Shown piece by piece: positions 1 through 5,015 of a stretch of 5,015 nt of DNA. The DNA comes from Flavobacteriales bacterium UBA2040. Its GTDB lineage: Bacteria > Bacteroidota > Bacteroidia > Flavobacteriales_D > Crocinitomicaceae. The stretch lies in NCBI GenBank assembly GCA_002332715.1, contig DDBE01000018.1:151-5165 (forward strand), written 5' to 3'. Under the pieces are notes generated by a model that made no database searches, was not told the DNA's origin, and worked only from the letters and a program-made list of their open reading frames with translations. Both the position numbers and the translations under genes were made by a program. Each line of letters opens with the position of its first letter. Position 1 is the stretch's first letter.

Positions 1-1131
1 GGATATGTCCTTGGTAGCGATGATGTTTTTGAGGCAGAAATCGACAAACAAGTTGAGCTGGCTATAGAAGAAGCAGACGCTATTATTTTTATGGTTGACG
101 TGGAGTCTGGTGTAACTGGCATGGATGAAGACGTGGCTAAATTGCTTAGAAAAGTTCAAAAACCCGTTTTTTTAGTGATAAACAAAGTGGACAATGCCAT
201 GCGTGAGCAAGATGCCGTAGAGTTCTATGCTTTAGGATTAGGGGCGTATTTTACGATTGCAAGTATCAATGGAAGCGGGACCGGCGATTTGCTAGATGCC
301 TTAGTCGAAGCGTTGCCTGAAGTAGAGGAAGTAGAAGAATCAATCCTACCTCGATTTGCAGTTGTAGGCCGTCCAAATGCAGGGAAATCATCGTTTATTA
401 ATGCCTTGATAGGCGAGGACCGTTATATTGTTACAGATATTGCAGGAACGACCCGAGATTCAATCGATACAAAATACAACCGCTTTGGATTTGAATTTAA
501 TTTGGTCGATACGGCAGGAATTCGCCGAAAATCAAAAGTCAAAGAAGATTTGGAGTTTTATTCGGTAATGCGATCCGTACGTGCTATCGAGCATGCCGAT
601 GTATGTTTGTTGGTTTGTGATGCGCAACGTGGATTTGACGGTCAAGTTCAAAATATTTTTTGGTTAGCCCAACGCAACCATAAAGGCATTGTGATTTTGG
701 TTAATAAGTGGGATTTGGTTGAGAAAGACACCAAAACGACCAAAGCCTATGAAACGCACATTCGGGAGCAAATCAAGCCCTTTACAGATGTGCCCATTGT
801 GTTCATATCGGCACTGTCTAAGCAGCGTATTTATAAAGCTATGGAAACTGCCCTTGACGTGTATAAAAACCGATCAAAACGCCTAAAAACAAGTGTTCTG
901 AATGACGATTTATTACCAATAATTGAAAACTATCCACCGCCGGCTTTGAAAGGAAAATTTGTAAAAATAAAATACATAATGCAGTTGCCAACGCCACAGC
1001 CACAATTTGCATTTTTCTGTAATCTTCCACAATACGTAAAGGAGCCGTATAAACGATTTTTAGAAAATAAACTTAGAGAATTGTACGATTTTAAAGGGGT
1101 GCCAATTACGGTATATATGCGTAAAAAATAA
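1..1131 (+). CDS. der: Ribosome biogenesis GTPase Der (EngA), 3' part
   Basis: Der is an essential cytoplasmic GTPase with two tandem G domains that helps assemble the 50S ribosomal subunit. The frame is open from base 1, so the gene starts upstream; about 60 N-terminal residues, including the G1 loop of the first G domain, are missing. In visible numbering (residue 1 = base 1), the sequence opens with GYVLGSDD, just after the expected DTGG of G3. G domain 1 continues with NKVD (61-64) and an [12 protein letters not shown] segment. G domain 2 is complete: GRPNAGKSS (123-131), the TTRDSID switch I region (from 150), DTAGI (170-174), NKWD (235-238) and SAL (270-272). A C-terminal KH-like domain runs from about 285 to 376. 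The frame ends with TAA only 3 bp from the stop of the convergent minus-strand gene. All visible motifs look intact. The identification is firm. Confidence 0.97.
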   Translation, partial: GYVLGSDDVFEAEIDKQVELAIEEADAIIFMVDVESGVTGMDEDVAKLLRKVQKPVFLVINKVDNAMREQDAVEFYALGLGAYFTIASINGSGTGDLLDALVEALPEVEEVEESILPRFAVVGRPNAGKSSFINALIGEDRYIVTDIAGTTRDSIDTKYNRFGFEFNLVDTAGIRRKSKVKEDLEFYSVMRSVRAIEHADVCLLVCDAQRGFDGQVQNIFWLAQRNHKGIVILVNKWDLVEKDTKTTKAYETHIREQIKPFTDVPIVFISALSKQRIYKAMETALDVYKNRSKRLKTSVLNDDLLPIIENYPPPALKGKFVKIKYIMQLPTPQPQFAFFCNLPQYVKEPYKRFLENKLRELYDFKGVPITVYMRKK

Positions 1132-1134
1132 GCT

Positions 1135-1923
1135 TTACCAGCCTCCAGAGGCGCCACCACCGCCGAAACCGCCCCCGCCGAAGCCACCACCAAAACCACC
1201 ACTTCCAAAACCACCACTGGAACTGCCGCTAAAATTACCACGCCCTAAACTGCTCAATAGAATAGCGTCTAGTAGACTCGTTGGACGACGATTTCCGCCA
1301 TTTTTATCACCCCTGTTTTTTTTGTTTTTTAAAATTAAAATCAAAAAGATAAAGAAAAAAATTAGTGCTATTATTTTTTCAAAGTTAACGCTCTTTTGTT
1401 GGGGAAAAGAAGATGCTTTGAATTCCCCAGTTAGGACTTTGAAAATCTGAGTACTACCCGAACTTAACCCACCATAATAATCGTTTTTCTTAAAAAAAGG
1501 AATGATCGATTCTTGAATAATTCTGTTGCACATTTTATCCGTAAGTAAATGCTCCACACCATACCCAGTACTGATGTTAATTTTGCGATCATTTTTGGCT
1601 AATAAAATAAAAACGCCATTATCTTTTTTGGACTTTCCAATACCCCATTCTTGTGCCCAATTGGTCGCTAGATAATTGATGTATTCGCCTTTGGTAGAAT
1701 TAATAATCGCTATCACAATTTGAGTTGATGTGCTGTCAGAGTAGCGAATGAGTTTTTGCTCTAATGCAGAAGTTTCTTGTGGGCTTAAAAGACTGCTATA
1801 GTCATAAATGCTTGTTTGTACTGTCGGTTTTGAGGGAACCTGATATTGCGCATGAGCAAAGTTGAATGTCAACATCAAAATGACCACATAGAGTACTGCT
1901 ATTTTTTGTAGTCTAATATTCAT
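1135..1923 (-). CDS. Secreted, membrane-anchored TPM-domain protein with glycine-rich tail (YgcG-like)
   Basis: This 262-residue protein has a signal peptide (about 1-25, cleavage likely after AHA), a TPM domain (about 37-165; landmarks IYDYSSLLS, NGVFILLA at 102-109, STGYGVE at 118-124), one transmembrane helix (about 184-198) followed by a basic KNKKNR stretch, and a glycine/phenylalanine-rich tail (227-262) ending GGASGGW. The inferred topology puts the TPM domain in the periplasm and the basic, glycine-rich tail in the cytoplasm. TPM domains occur in photosystem II repair proteins (TLP18.3/Psb32) and in many bacterial envelope proteins; phosphatase activity has been proposed for some, but the general function is uncertain. 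It is the last gene of the five-gene operon. Its ATG overlaps the upstream TPM gene's TGA as ATGA (1920-1923), and a GAGG lies 4 nt before the start, which suggests translational coupling. Architecture is confident; molecular function is not. Confidence 0.9.
   Translation of the reverse strand: MNIRLQKIAVLYVVILMLTFNFAHAQYQVPSKPTVQTSIYDYSSLLSPQETSALEQKLIRYSDSTSTQIVIAIINSTKGEYINYLATNWAQEWGIGKSKKDNGVFILLAKNDRKINISTGYGVEHLLTDKMCNRIIQESIIPFFKKNDYYGGLSSGSTQIFKVLTGEFKASSFPQQKSVNFEKIIALIFFFIFLILILKNKKNRGDKNGGNRRPTSLLDAILLSSLGRGNFSGSSSGGFGSGGFGGGFGGGGFGGGGASGGW
1138..1245 (-). repeat. Low-complexity glycine-codon tract (GGFG-type repeats)
   Basis: The 3' end of the secreted TPM gene encodes repeated GGFG, GGGF and GGGG units, so the DNA is a run of GGN codons. 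It is much richer in GC than its surroundings and strongly strand-biased: C-rich with few T on the plus strand. The densest part, ccgcccccgcc at 1169-1179, puts closely spaced G runs on the coding strand and mRNA. Such tails ending in G-A-S-G-x-W are common in this protein family, so this looks like real protein sequence and not a frameshift artefact. Confidence 0.85.
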
Positions 1924-2366
1924 AAATCCTCGCCTTTGGAAATAGAATTTGATAATTCATCTGTGTCACCTGCCTCCCAAGGAAAATGAATTTCGAGGGC
2001 TTGACTTGCCGTCTGAATCCCTTGTATAATCCCTTCTTTAAATTCTCCTTTTTTAAATAAGTTGCGCATCACATCTCGAGTATCATTCCAAAATGTTGAA
2101 TCGACTTTTGAATCAATGCCTTTGTCTCCAAAAATACCAAATTTATGATGGCCTACAGCAATATAAATGAGAACACCGTTTTGAAGTTTAGTTTGATCCA
2201 TTTTCAAGTGATGGAACACCTCTTTGGCACGTTCTTCAACGGAAAGTGAGCTCTGATCTTCGATATGCACACGGATTTCTCCTGAAGTCTTTTGTTCGGC
2301 TAGTCGAATAGCCTCAACTATTTGTTCTTCATCTTTAGCACTTAAGAAATTTTCTAGAGTAGCCAT
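1920..2366 (-). CDS. TPM-domain protein without export signal
   Basis: This 148-residue protein consists almost entirely of one TPM domain. Landmarks are TSGEIRVHIE (about 27-36), a helical VEERAKEVFHHL stretch, NGVLIYIA (63-70) aligning with NGVFILLA of the neighbouring TPM protein, FGIFGDKGI (76-84), and an acidic C-terminal tail (131-148). No signal peptide or transmembrane helix is visible, so it is predicted to be cytoplasmic or peripheral on the inner face of the membrane. Its ATG shares one base with the lemA stop (TAATG, 2364-2368), and its own TGA overlaps the next ATG. That packing fixes the start and implies coupled translation with lemA and the downstream TPM gene. LemA and TPM proteins are often encoded side by side. 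The biochemical role is not established, so no gene symbol is given. Confidence 0.9.
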   Translation of the reverse strand: MATLENFLSAKDEEQIVEAIRLAEQKTSGEIRVHIEDQSSLSVEERAKEVFHHLKMDQTKLQNGVLIYIAVGHHKFGIFGDKGIDSKVDSTFWNDTRDVMRNLFKKGEFKEGIIQGIQTASQALEIHFPWEAGDTDELSNSISKGEDL

Positions 2367-2965
2367 TAGTTAAAATCAAACTCTACATCAGGTGCATTTT
2401 CTGAACCAGCATTCGCTTTGTATCGTGTAATGTCATCAAATCCGAACCATCCGGCCAAAACAGAGTTAGGAAATTTTTTAATGAAAATATCATAAATGTT
2501 TACAGCTGCATTAAATCGATCTCTAGCCACATTGATTCTGTTTTCCGTGCCTTCCAATTGATTTTGCAAATCTAAAAAGTTTTGATTAGCCTTTAGTTCT
2601 GGATAGCGTTCTACTGTTACTAAAAGTTTTGACAATGCTCCACTAAGTCCGCTTTGCGCTTGTTGAAATGCAGCTAAATTTTCTGGGGTAATATTTGTCG
2701 GATCAATACTCACAGCGGTAGCTTTAGCTCTCGCCTCGATGACCTGAGTGAGGGTGTTTTTTTCAAATTCGGCAGCACCTTGAACTGTTTTTACAAGGTT
2801 TCCAATCAAATCATTTCGGCGTTGGTAAGAACTTTCGACATTTGACCAAGCGGTTTTTGCATTGGCTTCATATTCTACAGCAGTATTGTTAAATCCAACG
2901 GCCGTGCTATAAATTGCATAAACGATTACAGCAATAAGTATTAAAGGTATAAACCATTTTTTCAT
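2366..2965 (-). CDS. lemA: LemA family protein
   Basis: LemA proteins are small membrane-anchored helical proteins of largely unknown function, widespread in bacteria. This one has 199 residues, within the usual size range. A short cytoplasmic MKKW is followed by a single N-terminal transmembrane helix (about 5-20). The signature helix comes next: AWSNVESSYQRRNDLIGNLVKTVQG (39-63, given here as AWSNVESSYQRR then NDLIGNLVKTVQG). It continues with EARAKAT (78-83), ERYPELKANQNFLDLQNQLEG (119-139; key residues YPELKAN and FLDLQ), and the ENRINVARDRFN segment (141-152), ending in DVEFDFN. The family's usual DLIPNLV reads DLIGNLV here. The bulk of the protein probably faces the periplasm (inference). 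The start lies 12 nt after the merR-like stop; no Shine-Dalgarno sequence is visible, as is common in Bacteroidota. The last base of the coding strand before the TPM gene is shared (TAATG). Family assignment is firm. Confidence 0.96.
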   Translation of the reverse strand: MKKWFIPLILIAVIVYAIYSTAVGFNNTAVEYEANAKTAWSNVESSYQRRNDLIGNLVKTVQGAAEFEKNTLTQVIEARAKATAVSIDPTNITPENLAAFQQAQSGLSGALSKLLVTVERYPELKANQNFLDLQNQLEGTENRINVARDRFNAAVNIYDIFIKKFPNSVLAGWFGFDDITRYKANAGSENAPDVEFDFN

Positions 2966-2977
2966 AATTAGTTGGGT

Positions 2978-3307
2978 TTAGAGTTGATTTTTTAGTTTTA
3001 TTAATTCATTTTTCACGCGCTCTAATTTTGTGATAATTTCAAAATTTTCTAAGGATTTTTGATCTTGTTCCTTAAGATAAGTTTTAGCCCCTTCAAGCGT
3101 ATAGCCGCGTTCTTTGACAAGGTTGTAGATTAACTTTAAATTCTGAACATCTTCAGGTGTAAATCTACGGTTGCCTTTGGCGTTTTTTTTAGGTTTAAGC
3201 GCTTCAAATTCTTTATCCCAAAACCGTATCAAAGACGCATTAACATCAAATGCTTTGGCAATTTCTCCAATACTATAATAGCGTTTTGTGGGGAGGTCTA
3301 AATGCAT
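2978..3307 (-). CDS. Short MerR-type transcriptional regulator
   Basis: This 109-residue protein is a MerR-family DNA-binding protein. A winged helix-turn-helix occupies residues 10-50, with YYSIGEIAKAFDVNASLIRFWDKE across the first two helices (key residues SIGEIAKAF and LIRFW) and a wing ending in NRRFTPEDV (46-54). A second helical pair follows (LIYNLVKERGYTLEGAKTYL, 59-78), then a lysine/leucine-rich helix (about 85-109) suited to antiparallel dimerisation. No effector-binding domain follows, and no cysteine is present, so metal sensing of the classical MerR/CueR type is not supported. It starts 1 nt after the stop of the M23 peptidase gene (TAA-A-ATG), placing it second in the operon, where it may control the operon's own promoter (inference). 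Close relatives in flavobacteria occur beside an M23 peptidase and lemA, recalled from knowledge of these genomes. Confidence 0.93.
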   Translation of the reverse strand: MHLDLPTKRYYSIGEIAKAFDVNASLIRFWDKEFEALKPKKNAKGNRRFTPEDVQNLKLIYNLVKERGYTLEGAKTYLKEQDQKSLENFEIITKLERVKNELIKLKNQL

Positions 3308-3308
3308 T

Positions 3309-4280
3309 TTAATCTAAAGATTGGTTTTCAAGTGAAGCGATGGCCAACAAGGTGTTAAACTCTTCAGGACTCAGATTACCGTAATAAAAATTTACAGGGT
3401 TTATTCGTTTCTTATCTTTGAAAACTTCATAATGTAAGTGAGGTGCTTGAGAGCGTCCTGTACTTCCAACATATCCAATCAGATCGCCACGTTTTACCTT
3501 TTGGCCTCTTCTAACATTATATTTATAGAGGTGTGCATATAAACTACTATAACCATACCCGTGATCTATTCGAATGTGTCGTCCATAGCCCGAAGATCGA
3601 CTATCTGCACGCTTAATGACGCCATCACCAGTGGCATAAACAGGGGTGCCTCGTGGTGCGGTAAAGTCCATTCCATAATGAAATTTACGAACCTTAGTAA
3701 AGGGATCACTTCGGTAGCCATAGCCTGATGCCATACGCGTTAGATCTTCATTTTTTATAGGTTGAATTGCGGGAATCTTAGCTAAAAAATTCTCTTTGTC
3801 TTTTGCTAATTCAGTGATTTCATCAAGTGATTTGGATTGCACAATGATGCGTTTTTGAAGGACGTCTATCCGTTTGTTGGCATCAATGATTAATTCTGAA
3901 TTATTGAATCCTTCATATTTTTTGTAGCGGTTAACTCCACCAAGACCTTGTTTACGTTGTTCTTCAGGGATTGGATTCGCCTCAAAATACAGTCGGTAAA
4001 TGGCATTGTCACGATCTTCAATATTTGTTAGAACTGCTTCTACTTCTTCCATTTTTTTATTAAGAAGATTGAAGTGTAGAGTTAGGTTTTCTAATTCCCT
4101 ATTAAGTGCTTTTTCTCTCGGAGATTCAAAATATTGACCCGCTACCAAAACGATTAAAAACCCAAACATACTCGCCGCTAATAAGAAAATAACCGTCTGT
4201 TTAAATGCCGTTCTTTTTTTCCGAATTATCTGTCGATAGGTAAGTGTTTCGGGATCGTAATAATATTTTACATTAGACAT
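3309..4280 (-). CDS. Membrane-anchored M23 family metallopeptidase (peptidoglycan endopeptidase)
   Basis: This 323-residue protein has a basic cytoplasmic N-terminus (1-28), one transmembrane helix (about 29-48), and a periplasmic region predicted to be coiled coil (about 55-90 and 130-160). A C-terminal LytM/M23 domain follows (about 185-300). The expected zinc-site residues are all present: H201 and D205 in HYGMD, H250 in SLYAH, and H281 and H283 in HLH. With an intact site the protein should be an active zinc endopeptidase cutting peptidoglycan cross-bridges, not a degenerate EnvC-like activator (inference from motifs). The fold resembles cell-wall hydrolases with coiled-coil regulatory regions. 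It is the first gene of the minus-strand operon, reading away from alaS, with a predicted promoter 67 bp upstream. No strong Shine-Dalgarno sequence precedes the ATG. The start is supported by the MSNVKYYYDPETLTYR opening typical of flavobacterial homologues. Confidence 0.94.
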   Translation of the reverse strand: MSNVKYYYDPETLTYRQIIRKKRTAFKQTVIFLLAASMFGFLIVLVAGQYFESPREKALNRELENLTLHFNLLNKKMEEVEAVLTNIEDRDNAIYRLYFEANPIPEEQRKQGLGGVNRYKKYEGFNNSELIIDANKRIDVLQKRIIVQSKSLDEITELAKDKENFLAKIPAIQPIKNEDLTRMASGYGYRSDPFTKVRKFHYGMDFTAPRGTPVYATGDGVIKRADSRSSGYGRHIRIDHGYGYSSLYAHLYKYNVRRGQKVKRGDLIGYVGSTGRSQAPHLHYEVFKDKKRINPVNFYYGNLSPEEFNTLLAIASLENQSLD

Positions 4281-4311
4281 TGCCTAAAAAGTTCTATTTT
4301 TGTTGAATAAT

Positions 4312-4340
4312 AGATAATCTTCACTAGTTAAAGATTGTCT
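4312..4340. repeat. Imperfect inverted repeat in the divergent intergenic region
   Basis: The arms AGATAATCTT (4312-4321) and AAGATTGTCT (4331-4340) are complementary at 9 of 10 positions and flank a 9-nt spacer that contains the palindrome ACTAGT (4323-4328). In a plus-strand RNA the single mismatch becomes a U-G pair. The element lies between the predicted operon promoter and the M23 start codon. It could be an operator for a dimeric regulator such as the operon's MerR-type protein, or a hairpin in an RNA leader. No U run follows in either direction, so an intrinsic terminator is unlikely. Confidence 0.6.
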
Positions 4341-4361
4341 TCTGAACAAAGATATAAATTG
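4335..4361 (+). promoter_or_regulatory. Weak candidate promoter for alaS
   Basis: TTG (4335-4337) is followed after 17 nt by TATAAATTG (4353-4361), which resembles but does not match the TAnnTTTG -7 element. It would start transcription about 40 nt before alaS. Its -33 element lies in the right arm of the inverted repeat, and its -7 region shares bases 4353-4354 with the operon promoter. It is the best-placed candidate I can find for alaS, but AT-rich DNA yields such matches by chance. Confidence 0.22.
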
Positions 4362-4378
4362 TTTCGAATTAAATACAA
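4347..4378 (-). promoter_or_regulatory. Predicted Bacteroidota-type promoter for the M23-MerR-LemA-TPM-TPM operon
   Basis: On the minus strand TATCTTTG (4354-4347) matches the Bacteroidota -7 consensus TAnnTTTG exactly. A TTG (4378-4376), preceded on its 5' side by another T, lies 21 nt upstream and matches the -33 element within the spacing known for Flavobacterium. Transcription would begin near 4340, giving a leader of about 60 nt before the M23 ATG. The inverted repeat at 4312-4340 would then sit at or just after the transcription start. Confidence 0.6.
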
Positions 4379-4397
4379 ATTATTACACTAAGCTTAA

Positions 4398-5015
<618 letters not shown>

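Noticed and set aside
1121..1152. Possible intrinsic terminator for the minus-strand operon: hairpin at 1141-1152 (GCCTC/GAGGC) plus a T run at 1128-1123
   Set aside because: The hairpin has at most 4 usable pairs with a 4-nt loop, and the T run starts about 12 nt after it, too far for a standard intrinsic terminator. The alternative GTAAA/TTTAC pairing (1121-1125 with 1134-1138) is too weak.
930..1241. Minus-strand open frame of 103 codons across the der/TPM junction, and another of 63 codons at 839-1030
   Set aside because: Both lie antisense to the well-supported der coding sequence, and the first also overlaps the glycine-tract codons in another frame. They show no recognisable motif; the apparent valine/alanine-rich sequence comes from out-of-frame GGN codons.
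2138..2145. TAAATTTG on the minus strand inside the soluble TPM gene as an internal promoter
   Set aside because: The nearest upstream TTG leaves a spacing of 13 nt, outside the known range, and the site lies within coding sequence.
4295..4302. Exact TAnnTTTG match (TATTTTTG) on the plus strand as an alaS promoter
   Set aside because: No TTG is found 17-23 nt upstream; the nearest, at 4280-4282, leaves only 12 nt. Matches of this kind are frequent in AT-rich DNA.

Overview
This window reads as ordinary chromosomal DNA from a member of the Bacteroidota, most likely family Flavobacteriaceae. The evidence is an AT-rich composition, start codons mostly without a Shine-Dalgarno sequence, a promoter of the Bacteroidota type (TTG...TAnnTTTG), and protein styles remembered from flavobacteria: the M23 peptidase opening MSNVKYYYDPETLTYR and the short MerR protein opening MHLDLPTKRYYSIGE. 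This assignment comes from recognition, not a database search.

Layout: (1) 1-1131, plus strand: the last 376 codons of der (engA), a double-GTPase ribosome-assembly factor cut by the left edge. (2) 1135-4280, minus strand: five tightly packed genes. In transcription order they are an inner-membrane-anchored M23 metallopeptidase, a short MerR-type regulator, LemA, a soluble TPM-domain protein, and a secreted, membrane-anchored TPM-domain protein with a glycine-rich tail. Their junctions are a 1-nt gap, a 12-nt gap, a TAATG overlap and an ATGA overlap, so this is almost certainly one operon. (3) 4281-4406: a 126-bp divergent intergenic region with a good promoter candidate for the operon, a weak one for alaS, and a 10-bp imperfect inverted repeat between the operon promoter and its first codon. 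(4) 4407-5015, plus strand: the first 203 codons of alaS (alanyl-tRNA synthetase), cut by the right edge.

How the genes may work together: der and alaS are translation housekeeping genes that flank the operon. The operon looks like a cell-envelope module. A peptidoglycan endopeptidase is encoded with LemA and two TPM proteins, families that often occur together and whose biochemical role is poorly known, and with a DNA-binding protein that could regulate the set. No mobile element, CRISPR array, RNA gene or defence system is visible. The points most worth following up are the regulator-containing M23/MerR/LemA/TPM/TPM operon, the contrasting architectures of its two TPM proteins, and the inverted repeat at its promoter.
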